Shown: positions 42,013 to 49,818 of the stretch, piece by piece
Layout: each line of letters begins with the position of its first letter
How positions within the stretch are numbered: position 1 is the stretch's first letter
NCBI GenBank assembly: GCA_011526085.1
Contig: WYBC01000002.1
Location: 16,001-80,000, forward strand
Length of the DNA: 64,000 nucleotides
Direction of reading: 5' to 3'
Source of the DNA: Lysobacter sp.
GTDB lineage: Bacteria; Pseudomonadota; Gammaproteobacteria; Xanthomonadales; Xanthomonadaceae
Translations under genes and position numbers: made by a program
Notes under the pieces: generated by a model
What the model was told of the DNA's origin: nothing
The model's database searches: none
What the model saw: the letters and a program-made list of their open reading frames with translations, nothing else

Positions 42013-42638
42013 CAGAACGTCCGCTCCGGCACCGTGATCACGTCTCCGGGCGCGACCGGATAGTTGGTCGCCAGATCGCCGCGATTGAGGATGCGATCCA
42101 GCTTCACCTCGAACGTGCGCGACGCGACGCCGGTCCGGCGATGCAGTTCGGAGCGGTCCGGCGCGGCGAATTCGGTGAGGCCGCCCGCGGCGAGCACCGC
42201 GTCGAGCACGGTCATGCCGGGGCGATAGGGCACCGACACCGGTTGCCGCACCGCACCGGTCACGCGCACGCGCGACAGGTATTCGTGGCTGCGCAGTTCG
42301 GTCAGGATCACCGCCACCTGCGGGTCGCGGACATAGGCCGCGAGCTTGTCCTGGATGTCCTTCGCCACTTCGGGCGGGGTGCGGCCGCCGGCGAGCACGT
42401 CGCCGATCAGCGGCACCGAGATCATGCCGTCGGGGCGCACCGGGACGGTGATCCCCAGTTCGGGATTGCGCCACACCGCCACCTGGACCTGATCGTCGAC
42501 ACCGATCCGATAGGCATCCACAGCCTGGGTCTGCACCGCATCCATCGGTGGCGCGCCGGTCGGGAGATCCCGGGTAGTCGCGCAGCTGGCAAGGATGAGC
42601 GACAGGCACAGGGCCCAGACGCATCGGATCATGGACAT
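42012..42638 (-). CDS. Wza/GumB-like polysaccharide export lipoprotein
   Basis: A 208-residue lipoprotein (LASC, Cys19) with the polysaccharide-export domain (about 40-120, YRIGVDDQVQVAVWRNPELG) and a SLBB-type domain (RVRVTGAVRQPVSVPYRPGMTVLDAV). It forms the outer-membrane/periplasmic channel for exopolysaccharide. The short form without a C-terminal helix resembles GumB and the exosortase-system export protein. GGGGGGAAC precedes the ATG at 42638. First gene of the module. Confidence 0.92.
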   Translation of the reverse strand: MSMIRCVWALCLSLILASCATTRDLPTGAPPMDAVQTQAVDAYRIGVDDQVQVAVWRNPELGITVPVRPDGMISVPLIGDVLAGGRTPPEVAKDIQDKLAAYVRDPQVAVILTELRSHEYLSRVRVTGAVRQPVSVPYRPGMTVLDAVLAAGGLTEFAAPDRSELHRRTGVASRTFEVKLDRILNRGDLATNYPVAPGDVITVPERTF

Positions 42639-42728
42639 TCGTTCCCCCCGGAGATTCGCTTGAATTGTAACGGGATCGGGGAAAGTTTGAGGCCAGTCAC
42701 AAAATCGGGGTTGCCGGCCCCGAAACGC

Positions 42729-42752
42729 GGAAGGCCGCAGATGCGGCCTTCC
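42729..42752. terminator. Hairpin between the export operon and the DUF2846 gene
   Basis: Perfect 10-bp stem GGAAGGCCGC / GCGGCCTTCC with an AGAT loop, downstream of the minus-strand DUF2846 gene and upstream of the wza-like gene. No clear T-run. Confidence 0.55.
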
Positions 42753-42787
42753 GAGGGATGCCGGGCGGGCGCGATGCGCCCGGGGCT

Positions 42788-43285
42788 TCAGTCTTTCTGC
42801 TTCAGCGGCTTGGCCGGCTTGAGCTTCTTCTGCGCGGCGACGAAGGCGTCCTGGCTGGACGGCGACAGGTTCGGACGACCGGCGAACACGCCCATGCTGA
42901 GGCTGCCGCTGACGTAATAGGTTTCGCCCGCTTCGACTTCGATGTTCATCACGTCCTTGGCTTCGGAATGCACGACATAGCTGTGCTGGCCCGGCGTGGT
43001 GGGGTGAACGAAGTACGTGGCGTTGCGCAGCTTGCCGAGTTCCGCTTCCCCCTCGCGGACGATGAAGCCGATCGCGGCGCCCATCATCTTGCTTTCGCGG
43101 AAGAACACGATCTGCCCCATGCCTTCGGGCGGAGCGGAAATGCCGGCCGGAAGCGATGCGGTGGCGGCGGCTTCCGTCGCCGGGGTTGCGGCAGGCGCCT
43201 GCGGCGCGGAGGCGTCCTGCGCGTTGACGGCGAGGCTCGCGCCGAGCAGGGCGAGAATCAGGGTGGTCTTCTGGAAATGACGCAT
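42788..43285 (-). CDS. DUF2846-like exported protein
   Basis: A 165-residue protein with signal peptide (about 1-23) and an Ala/Pro-rich linker. The folded part (about 50-140: GQIVFFRESKMMGAAIGF, LRNATYFVHPTTPGQHSY, IEVEAGETYYV) matches the DUF2846 family of small exported proteins of unknown function. It is followed by a Lys-rich tail (KKLKPAKPLKQKD). ATG at 43285. Confidence 0.8.
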   Translation of the reverse strand: MRHFQKTTLILALLGASLAVNAQDASAPQAPAATPATEAAATASLPAGISAPPEGMGQIVFFRESKMMGAAIGFIVREGEAELGKLRNATYFVHPTTPGQHSYVVHSEAKDVMNIEVEAGETYYVSGSLSMGVFAGRPNLSPSSQDAFVAAQKKLKPAKPLKQKD

Positions 43286-43331
43286 TCGAAAGTTCCTGTT
43301 GGTGGGACAGCGGTGGGTGACGTCGGTGGGG

Positions 43332-44066
43332 TCAAGGAGAGGGTGGCGACGATTCCGTGCCGTCTTCGGCAGCGGGTGCGGTCGGGGCCGGGGCCGTAAC
43401 CGGAGAAGGCAGGGAAACGGCCGGAGGATCGATCGTCGCGGCGGGCGCAGCCGGCGCCGCTGCCGTCGATGGCGGAATCCAGTGCGGGCCCGCGAGCTTC
43501 GCGTGCGCACGCGCGCCGGGTGGAATCTCGATCTGACCACCGCGCATCAGGAAGCCGAGCGGGATCCAGAAGGCGGCCACGGTGCGGTTTTCGCCGCTTC
43601 CGCCCATCCTGAAGCCGCGCAATTTGATATCGCCACCGGGGCCGTTGAGCGAACGTCCGGCCAGGATCAGTTCGCCCGGCTTGCCGGCGGCGCGCGCGCG
43701 ATCAGCGTGCACGACTTCGCCGATGCCTTCGGTTCCCGCCGGGAGCAGCATCACGTCGCCTGCATAGAGCGGCGAGGCCAGGGCGAGTTTGAAACGCTGG
43801 CCGCGCTGTGCGGTTTTCGAACTGATGGGTTCGGCGATTTCGAGTTCGACGATGGTGCCGTCGGCGAGCGAGCAGCAGCCCGCGTCAGTGGTTCCGGGGG
43901 CCGGGACGGGTGCGGGGAGCGGAACGGCCGGGCCTTCGGTCGCAGCGTCCTTCGGGGCGGTCGGTGACTGTACGTCGGTGTCCTGGGCGATGGCGTTGTC
44001 TGCCATCCAGACGCCCAGGAATAGCGCCGCGGCGGCGGCCTTGCGTCGGATCGATCTCGGATTCAA
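43332..44066 (-). CDS. Exported protein of unknown function with Pro/Ala-rich flanks
   Basis: A 244-residue protein. Signal sequence (AAAAALFLGVWMADNAIA), a Pro-rich linker, a central folded part (about 65-185: GTIVELEIAEPISSKTAQRG, LLPAGTEGIGEVVHADRARA) that looks like a small beta-barrel, and a Pro/Ala-rich tail. I name no family. I chose the TTG at 44066 because AAGGGGG lies 7 bases upstream and the signal peptide follows. The in-frame ATG at 44168 would run through the divergent ArsR promoter. Lies upstream of the DUF2846 gene and may be co-transcribed. Confidence 0.7.
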   Translation of the reverse strand: MNPRSIRRKAAAAALFLGVWMADNAIAQDTDVQSPTAPKDAATEGPAVPLPAPVPAPGTTDAGCCSLADGTIVELEIAEPISSKTAQRGQRFKLALASPLYAGDVMLLPAGTEGIGEVVHADRARAAGKPGELILAGRSLNGPGGDIKLRGFRMGGSGENRTVAAFWIPLGFLMRGGQIEIPPGARAHAKLAGPHWIPPSTAAAPAAPAATIDPPAVSLPSPVTAPAPTAPAAEDGTESSPPSP

Positions 44067-44171
44067 TGGTTTGCCCCCTTCAAGCGGTCGGATTATCGCA
44101 AAAAAGCAGCCCGGGCCGACGGTATCCGGGAGATCGCGGCACTTGACCCGATGCGGGACGAAGGACATTAT

Positions 44172-44192
44172 TTAACTAATTCTTTAAGTAAT
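44172..44192. promoter_or_regulatory. AT-rich direct repeat before the ArsR regulator, likely operator
   Basis: TTAACTAAT (44172-44180) and TTAAGTAAT (44184-44192) are near-identical 9-mers 12 bases apart, with partial dyad symmetry. They end 10 bases before the ATG at 44202, in a strikingly AT-rich island. This is a good candidate for autoregulation by the ArsR-type protein. Confidence 0.55.
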
Positions 44193-44201
44193 GAATTCCT
44201 T

Positions 44202-44588
44202 ATGGACCGCGTCTTCGAAGCCCTGTCTTCCACCCCGCGCCGCAGGATCCTCGCCTATCTCAATGGCGGCGAGTTGACCGCCGGGGACATCGCCTCCCGG
44301 TTCGATTTCAGCAAGCCCGCACTGTCCGCGCATCTGCGGATCCTCGAAGACGCCGGTCTGATCGCGCGCGAGAAACGCGGCCAGTACGTGTATTTCCAGC
44401 TGGTGCCCGACCGGCTCGCCAATACCGTCTTCGCCTGGGTGTCCGAGTTGTGCCCGCAGGGGCGGCCGCTCAAGCGCGAGAGCCGCGCGCGCGCGAAGGC
44501 CGCGAACACGCCGCAGGCTCCGGGCGAGCCGACAGACGACGCGGATGCTGCCGACGCGCAAGCCCCCGACACGGAGGACCCCGCATGA
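44202..44588 (+). CDS. ArsR-family winged-helix repressor
   Basis: A 128-residue DNA-binding protein. The winged helix (about 1-80) contains MDRVFEALSSTPRRRILAYL and SRFDFSKPALSAHLRILEDAGL. No metal-binding cysteine pair of the ArsR/SmtB type is seen in the recognition helix, so a metal signal is unlikely; it resembles SdpR/YvbA-type autorepressors. The C-terminal tail is acidic and disordered. I chose the ATG at 44202 because the direct repeats lie upstream; the ATG at 44151 would translate through them. ATGA overlap with the next gene. Confidence 0.85.
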   Translation: MDRVFEALSSTPRRRILAYLNGGELTAGDIASRFDFSKPALSAHLRILEDAGLIAREKRGQYVYFQLVPDRLANTVFAWVSELCPQGRPLKRESRARAKAANTPQAPGEPTDDADAADAQAPDTEDPA

Positions 44589-46000
44589 CGCCGACCGCCC
44601 GCCGTCTCCGGACGTTCCCGACGGCCCACCTGCCGTCGCTGTCCGGCGGCCTGCCGGTCGAGGTGGTGCTGGTCGCGCAGATCGGCATAGGCGCGGGGAC
44701 CGCGCTGATCGGCCACACCGCCGCCCTGCAGCGCGGGCACGATGCCTTCGTCGATGCGCTCGACGAGCCTTCGGCCCGGATCGGTGGTGCCGACTTCGCC
44801 CGCGGCGACGCGACCTCGCTCTACAGCTTCGTGGTCGGGGCCGAAGGGCATCCTTTCCATCGTCATGCCGGGCACCGGGTGTTCACGGCGATATCGGGGA
44901 GCGGCGGCGCGCTGCTGCGCTTCTCCACCGCGTCGCAGGCGCAGATCGAGCACGATCCGCAGGCCTTCGTCGACGCGCTGCGCCACGTCGAGATTCCACC
45001 GGACTGCCTGTTCACGGTGCGCTTCGGCGGCGGCACCTGGCACCAGTTCCTGCCGCGCGATCCCGACGCCGGCCACCCGGCGCTGTTCGCGCTGTCCTGT
45101 CATACCAACGAACTCGGCGGCGACCTCGACGCGCGTCAGCGCGAGACTGTGCTGGCCAACGCCGCGGACATTCCCACCCTCACCGAACTCTTGCCCGAGC
45201 GGGTCGCCGCGCGCCTGGCGATGCTGGATCCGGCGTCCATCCCGACCATCGCGCTGTCGCTGACCGCGGCCACCTCTTCGCTGCGCGGGCGCGCCTGCGC
45301 GCGAATCCGCCGCGTGCTGGGGCACGTGCGCCACCGGCTCGGCGCGTGGCGGCCACCGGCAGGTTTTCTCGACGATGCCCGCGGCCGCATGGTGACGGCG
45401 CTCGATGCGCCGCCGCCGCATTCGCTGCTGCGCGCGCAGTTCGCCGACGGTTTCGATCACGAGGACAGCTTCGCGATGGAGATCCCGATCGCCGAGCTGC
45501 CGTCGGCGTCTGCGACCGTGCTGCTGTCCGGTCTGCTCGACGGGTTCGTGCGCAATCCGCCTGGCGGCGTGGCACGGCTGATGCGCCTACGCAACGTGCT
45601 GGTGAAGCCGCTGGGCCTGCGCACCTCGCCGCTGGGTTGCCCGGTGTCGTCGCTGTTGAACGATGCGCCGCAGCGTTTCGCCGGCCGCCATCCGGTGCTG
45701 GCGCAGTCGGTCGATGCGGGCGATCGCTACGCCCAGGTCGTGCTCGGTGCCGACGACAAGCATCTGTCGTTCCGGTCCTGCGTCGGGGTCGAGCTGCTGC
45801 CCGGCGGCACCGCACGCGTTTCGCTCGGCACCCGCGTGCGCAACCGCAATCTGTTCGGCGCCTTCTACATGCGCGCGATCGATCGCACCCACCGCGCTTA
45901 TGTCGCACCGACGATGCTGCGGATGGCGGCGTCGCATCTGCGGATGACGGTCGCGCGGCCGCAGCCGATGTTCCTGCGCGATGTCGTGAGGTCGGGATGA
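44585..46000 (+). CDS. Two-domain protein: cupin-like N-terminus and DUF2867-like C-terminus
   Basis: A 471-residue cytosolic protein. The N-terminal half has a cupin-like histidine cluster (HPFHRHAGHRVF, about 92-103, and GGTWHQFLP, about 155-163) that could bind a metal. The C-terminal ~170 residues (HSLLRAQFADGFDHEDSFAM, FGAFYMRAIDRTHRAYVAP) match DUF2867. I know no function for the combination. It is coupled on both sides by ATGA overlaps to the ArsR regulator and the DCC protein, so the three act as one operon. Confidence 0.75.
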   Translation: MTPTARRLRTFPTAHLPSLSGGLPVEVVLVAQIGIGAGTALIGHTAALQRGHDAFVDALDEPSARIGGADFARGDATSLYSFVVGAEGHPFHRHAGHRVFTAISGSGGALLRFSTASQAQIEHDPQAFVDALRHVEIPPDCLFTVRFGGGTWHQFLPRDPDAGHPALFALSCHTNELGGDLDARQRETVLANAADIPTLTELLPERVAARLAMLDPASIPTIALSLTAATSSLRGRACARIRRVLGHVRHRLGAWRPPAGFLDDARGRMVTALDAPPPHSLLRAQFADGFDHEDSFAMEIPIAELPSASATVLLSGLLDGFVRNPPGGVARLMRLRNVLVKPLGLRTSPLGCPVSSLLNDAPQRFAGRHPVLAQSVDAGDRYAQVVLGADDKHLSFRSCVGVELLPGGTARVSLGTRVRNRNLFGAFYMRAIDRTHRAYVAPTMLRMAASHLRMTVARPQPMFLRDVVRSG

Positions 46001-46374
46001 GCGCGATCGAAGCCGGCAAGGCTGCGGTGTATTACAACAGCGCCTGCCCGGTGTGCCGCGCCGGCGTCGAATGGGAACAGGGTCGGGCGTCGTCGTGCGG
46101 GATCGAATGGATCGATGTGCACCACGTGCCCGATGCCGTCGCGGACGTGGGCGCCGGGCTCGAGGACGTGCGCGAACGTCTGCACGTCCGCGATGCGGAA
46201 GGCCGGGTGCTTGTCGGCGCGGACGCGGTGGCGTTCGTGATGGGGACCCGTCCCGCGCAACGCTGGATGGGCCGATTGTCGGCGCTTCCGGGCGTGCGGT
46301 CGGTGATGCGATGGGCCTACGACGCCTTCGCGCGCGTCCTCTATCGATGGAATCGCGACAGGGGGCGGTGGTAG
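45997..46374 (+). CDS. DCC-family (DUF393) thiol-disulfide oxidoreductase-like protein
   Basis: A 125-residue protein starting with the DCC signature: VYYNSACPVCRAGVEW with Cys17 and Cys20 in a thioredoxin-like CPVC motif. The rest fits the family (LHVRDAEGRVLVGADAV, LPGVRSVMRWAYDAFARVLYRW). Members are thought to handle disulfides, but substrates are unknown. Last gene of the ArsR-DUF2867-DCC operon. Confidence 0.88.
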   Translation: MSAIEAGKAAVYYNSACPVCRAGVEWEQGRASSCGIEWIDVHHVPDAVADVGAGLEDVRERLHVRDAEGRVLVGADAVAFVMGTRPAQRWMGRLSALPGVRSVMRWAYDAFARVLYRWNRDRGRW

Positions 46375-46397
46375 CCCCCTGCCGCTCCGGAGAAAGA

Positions 46398-46423
46398 CAG
46401 CGGCCTGAAGGCCGCTCTACCGG
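46398..46423. repeat. Single arm of the REP-like repeat seen at 14501-14564
   Basis: CAGCGGCCTGAAGGCCGCTC followed by TACCGG matches the right arm at 14541-14566. It is palindromic by itself (AGCGGCC-TGAA-GGCCGCT) and lies between the convergent DCC and PPi-PFK genes, where it may act as a terminator. Confidence 0.75.
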
Positions 46424-46452
46424 TGCGCCCGCTCGAAAGTCTGGACAGCCTT

Positions 46453-47709
46453 TCAGCCTTCCCAGGCCGGCAGTTTCTTCTTCACCGCCACGTTCTTCAG
46501 CGTGACGTACTTCGGAATGCCGTCGCGGCCATAGGGCGGCGGGGCTTCGCCGCGGATCAGCGGTTCGAGATAGGCGCGCGCGGCGGCGGTGATGCCGTAG
46601 CCGTCCTTGCGCAGGAAATTCGCCGGCATCGTCTTCTCGTGGTTCGCCACCTTCTCCAGCGGCGCCGCTTCGATCTTCCACCTGTACGGTGCGTTCGACG
46701 TGCGCTTGATCACCGGCATCGTCGAGTTCAGACCCTTCAGCGCGAACTGCACGGCGGCCTTGCCGGCAGCCATGGCCTGGTCGAGGTCGGTCTTCGAGGC
46801 GATGTGCCGCGCCGAGCGCTGCAGGTAGTCGGGCAGGGTCCAGTGGACCTTGTAGCCGAGTTCGTCCTTCACCTTGCCGGCCAGATACGAGGCCACGCCG
46901 CCGAGCTGGGTGTGGCCGAAGGCGTCCTTGCCGCCGCCGGCGTCGGCGACGAAGGTGCCGTCCGCCGTGCGGATGCCTTCCGACGCGACCACCACGCAAT
47001 AACCGACCTTCGCGACCACTTTCTTCACGTTGGCGAGGAAGTCGGCTTCGTCGTAGGCGCGTTCGGGGAACAGGATCAGATGCGGCGCTTCGTCCGGGCC
47101 GTTGCCGGCCAGACCCGCGGCGGCGGCCAGCCAGCCGGCGTGGCGGCCCATGGCTTCGTAGACGAAGACCTTGGTCGAGGTCTCGGCCATCGCCGCGACA
47201 TCGAATGCGGCCTCGCGCACGGAAACCGCGGTGTACTTGGCGGCCGAACCGAAGCCCGGGCAGCAGTCGGTCACGGCCAGGTCGTTGTCGATGGTCTTGG
47301 GTACGCCGATGCAGGTCAGCGGGTAGCCGAATTCGGCCGCCAGCTTCGACACCTTCAGCGCGGTGTCGGCGGAATCGTTGCCGCCGTTGTAGAGGAAATA
47401 CCGGACATCGTGGGCCTTGAGCACGTCGAGCAGGCGCTCATACTTCGCCCGGTCCTGTTCCAGCGACTTCAGCTTGAAGCGGCAGGAGCCGAAGGCGCCG
47501 CCCGGGGTGTGGGCGAGGGCGCGGATGGCCGCGGCCGATTCCTTCGAGGTGTCGATCAGATCCTCGCGCAGGGCGCCGAGGATGCCGTTGCGGGCGGCCA
47601 GGACCTTGATCTTGCGGGCGCGGGCCTCGGCGATGACGGCGGAAGCGGAGGCGTTGATGACGGCGGTGACGCCGCCGGACTGGGCGTAGAGGAGTTTTCC
47701 GGATGCCAT
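46453..47709 (-). CDS. pfp: Pyrophosphate-dependent 6-phosphofructokinase
   Basis: A 418-residue glycolytic enzyme. GGNDSADTAL (about 109-118) replaces the GGDGS of ATP-PFKs; the Asp after GGN is the hallmark of PPi use. The catalytic loop PKTIDNDL and MGRHAGWLA for fructose-6-phosphate binding are intact. Xanthomonads use this reversible PPi enzyme instead of ATP-PFK. Transcribed alone, divergent from adk. Confidence 0.93.
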   Translation of the reverse strand: MASGKLLYAQSGGVTAVINASASAVIAEARARKIKVLAARNGILGALREDLIDTSKESAAAIRALAHTPGGAFGSCRFKLKSLEQDRAKYERLLDVLKAHDVRYFLYNGGNDSADTALKVSKLAAEFGYPLTCIGVPKTIDNDLAVTDCCPGFGSAAKYTAVSVREAAFDVAAMAETSTKVFVYEAMGRHAGWLAAAAGLAGNGPDEAPHLILFPERAYDEADFLANVKKVVAKVGYCVVVASEGIRTADGTFVADAGGGKDAFGHTQLGGVASYLAGKVKDELGYKVHWTLPDYLQRSARHIASKTDLDQAMAAGKAAVQFALKGLNSTMPVIKRTSNAPYRWKIEAAPLEKVANHEKTMPANFLRKDGYGITAAARAYLEPLIRGEAPPPYGRDGIPKYVTLKNVAVKKKLPAWEG

Positions 47710-47954
47710 GGGAGTCTGTCGAAGGGGACGGGGCGGCGCGGGTCGCGCGACGGATCGGGCGGGCGCATCCGGACCAGTCTAGCCGCGTTTGGGCAGGCCG
47801 CCGACCCCGCGGACACCGTTCTCCCGGTGTCCCTCGCTTTTGGTCGTAGACGGGTTGGGCCGGGGGCGGCGAGCGGTTAAGCTGGGGAGGTTGCGGCCCA
47901 GCGGCAGCCTCCCGGCGCCCGGGCCCGGTTCTTCTTATTTCTATGGAGCATGCG

Positions 47955-48533
47955 ATGCGACTGGTTCTCCTCGGCGCCCCGGGATCGGGCAAGGGTACTC
48001 AAGCGGCACGACTGAAGGATCATCTGCAGGTGCCGCATATTTCCACCGGCGATCTGCTCCGCGCCGAAGTCGCGGCCGGCTCGGCGCTCGGCCTGCAGGC
48101 CAAGGCGGTGATGGATCGCGGCGATCTGGTGTCCGACGAGATCCTGCTCGGCATGCTCGAAGACCGCCTCTCGCGCCCGGATGTGTCCGGTGGCTTCATC
48201 CTCGACGGCTACCCGCGCAACCTCGCCCAGGCCGATGCCCTCGGCCAGTTGCTCGCCCGCATCGGCCAGCCGATGGACCACGCCGTGCAGCTCGATGTCG
48301 ATACCGACCTGCTGGTGGAACGCATCGCCGGCCGCGCCAAGGAACAGGGCCGCGTCGACGACAGCCCCGAATCGGTCCGCAACCGCCTCAATGTCTACAA
48401 CCAGGTCACCGCCCCGGTGGTCGACTATTACCGCCAGCGCGGCATGCTCAAGGTGGTCCATGGCGAAGGTTCGATGGACGATGTGTTCAACCGGATCGTG
48501 GAGTCGATTTCGGTCGGTGCGGATGTGGGGTGA
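47955..48533 (+). CDS. adk: Adenylate kinase, short form
   Basis: A 192-residue cytosolic enzyme (ATP + AMP to 2 ADP). P-loop GAPGSGKGT (7-15), AMP-site STGDLLRAE, and GFILDGYPRN are present. The large LID domain of the ~215-residue form is replaced by a short loop (AGRAKEQGRVDDSPES), as in other xanthomonads. I chose the ATG at 47955, where GGAG lies 6 bases upstream; the in-frame ATG at 47943 overlaps that site. The 245-base gap upstream has no other feature I recognise. Confidence 0.96.
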   Translation: MRLVLLGAPGSGKGTQAARLKDHLQVPHISTGDLLRAEVAAGSALGLQAKAVMDRGDLVSDEILLGMLEDRLSRPDVSGGFILDGYPRNLAQADALGQLLARIGQPMDHAVQLDVDTDLLVERIAGRAKEQGRVDDSPESVRNRLNVYNQVTAPVVDYYRQRGMLKVVHGEGSMDDVFNRIVESISVGADVG

Positions 48534-48566
48534 CGTCCCTATGCGGACGCAGTGCGAGTGGGTGGT

Positions 48567-49079
48567 ATGAAATTCAGGTGTGTCGCGCTGGTCCTCGCAC
48601 TGGTGTCCGCCCCGGTTGCTGCACAACACCAGCTGTTGCCGTATCGGGGCGATGACCCTTATGCGATGCCGGCGATCATGGCTCCCGCAATGAAGCAGGC
48701 GACTGTCAAAAACATGTTGGGCTATTGCAGTCGCGTGTCCGCCGTATCGTCGGAGAATGCGGACAAAGCCATTGCCGCATGGCAACAGCGTAACCAGGCG
48801 TTCACGGATGCCGCGGAGACGCTCAGGGCCCAGATGCATTCTGAATTCGTTGAATCTGGCCAAGTCAGCAAGAAAGAATGGGATGAGATATTCGAGATGT
48901 TTGAGGCGATGGCCAGCGTGGCGGCCGATGCGCCGGTGCGCCAGTTCGAGGCCATGACGATTCGGGAATACCGCGACGGCATGTGCGCTGAAACCCTCGA
49001 TTCCGTGAACAGCGGGCGCTTCGATGTAATCAGCGCTGATCCAGGTATCGTTGAGCGTCTCCGGGCGGTCGAACGCTGA
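48567..49079 (+). CDS. Small exported protein of unknown function
   Basis: A 170-residue protein with signal peptide (MKFRCVALVLALVSAPVAAQ). The body is mostly helical with two cysteines (CSRVS, MCAETL) that could form a disulfide, and a Met-rich stretch (EIFEMFEAMASV). I recognise no family. Base composition is less GC-rich than its neighbours, and it lies next to the duplicated mpl fragment, so it may be part of acquired DNA. Confidence 0.65.
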   Translation: MKFRCVALVLALVSAPVAAQHQLLPYRGDDPYAMPAIMAPAMKQATVKNMLGYCSRVSAVSSENADKAIAAWQQRNQAFTDAAETLRAQMHSEFVESGQVSKKEWDEIFEMFEAMASVAADAPVRQFEAMTIREYRDGMCAETLDSVNSGRFDVISADPGIVERLRAVER

Positions 49080-49117
49080 GCCGCTTCATTCATCCTGAAA
49101 CGCAATTTCGGAACGCT

Positions 49118-49161
49118 TTGAAACTCCACATCCTCGGCATCTGCGGCACCTTCATGCGCGG
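49118..49161 (+). pseudogene. 44-bp duplicate of the mpl 5' end
   Basis: 42 of 44 bases match 50944-50987, starting exactly at the TTG start codon of mpl (TTGAAACTCCACATCC). Beyond 49161 the similarity ends, and the frame closes about 57 codons after the TTG. It is a remnant or insertion footprint, not a working gene. Confidence 0.9.
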
Positions 49162-49191
49162 AGTGAGCCGGGACAACCTTAGATCCTGCGA

Positions 49192-49818
49192 ATGTCACAG
49201 CCCGACCGTTTCGAAACGCATCTCACCGTCGAATCCGGTGCGATGCGGCATGTCGATGCGATCGAACGATTCGCGACGGAGCATGGGTTGAAACTGGTGC
49301 AGATCGAGTTGCCGCGTGGCGCGCATCCCTGCCAGCCCATGCTGAGCTGGCGTTCGGAAGGCGCGTTGCCGGAGTGCCTGTCATCGGCCGCGGCGATGGT
49401 TCAGCGGTTGGAAGTGCAGGGGATCCGGGTCGTCCGGACCAAGATCGAGGCTTCGCCGTGCAATGCGGACGTGCCGCAGGGGGAAACGCCTTCGGCCGCG
49501 TGCACCTATTTCGAGAGCCACTTGAAGTTGCTGCTCGATGCGCAGGCCGATCAGGCGGAACTGTGCGATATCGCAATGGCGCATGGCGCCCATCTCTCCC
49601 GCAACGCGCGGCGCGTGCGCGAGGACGGTCGGATGGAACGTTTCGTCACCCTGCGACGACGAATGTGCGGGTATGCCGCCATCGCGGACGACACCGCCGC
49701 CCTCGAGGCCGCGCTGGTCCCCAAAGTCGAGCGGATTATCGGCACTGAGATCGAATACGTCGTGTATGACAGCAATTTGGCCATCGATGCCGGCTGGCTG
49801 CCGGAGGCGCGCGGATGA
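49192..49818 (+). CDS. Protein of unknown function coupled to an AbiEii-like nucleotidyltransferase
   Basis: A 208-residue cytosolic protein. Conserved-looking blocks are FETHLTVES (5-13), ELPRGAHPCQPMLSW, VVRTKIEASPCNAD, YFESHLKLLL, GAHLSRNARRVREDG, MERFVTLRR and EYVVYDSNLAIDAGWL. The HLT at 10-12 and HLS further on loosely recall the HxT/S motifs of 2H phosphoesterases; this is a guess. It shows no helix-turn-helix, so it is not a standard AbiEi antitoxin. The last codons overlap the nucleotidyltransferase start (ATGA), so the two are made together. Possible antitoxin or partner enzyme. Confidence 0.75.
   Translation: MSQPDRFETHLTVESGAMRHVDAIERFATEHGLKLVQIELPRGAHPCQPMLSWRSEGALPECLSSAAAMVQRLEVQGIRVVRTKIEASPCNADVPQGETPSAACTYFESHLKLLLDAQADQAELCDIAMAHGAHLSRNARRVREDGRMERFVTLRRRMCGYAAIADDTAALEAALVPKVERIIGTEIEYVVYDSNLAIDAGWLPEARG

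Noticed and set aside
44067..44168. ATG at 44168 as start of the minus-strand exported protein
   Set aside because: It would add an atypical N-terminus before the signal peptide and run into the divergent ArsR promoter. The TTG at 44066 has a better ribosome-binding site.
47943..47954. ATG at 47943 as the adk start
   Set aside because: It overlaps the GGAG that serves the ATG at 47955, and the conserved N-terminus MRLVLLGAPG begins at the latter.
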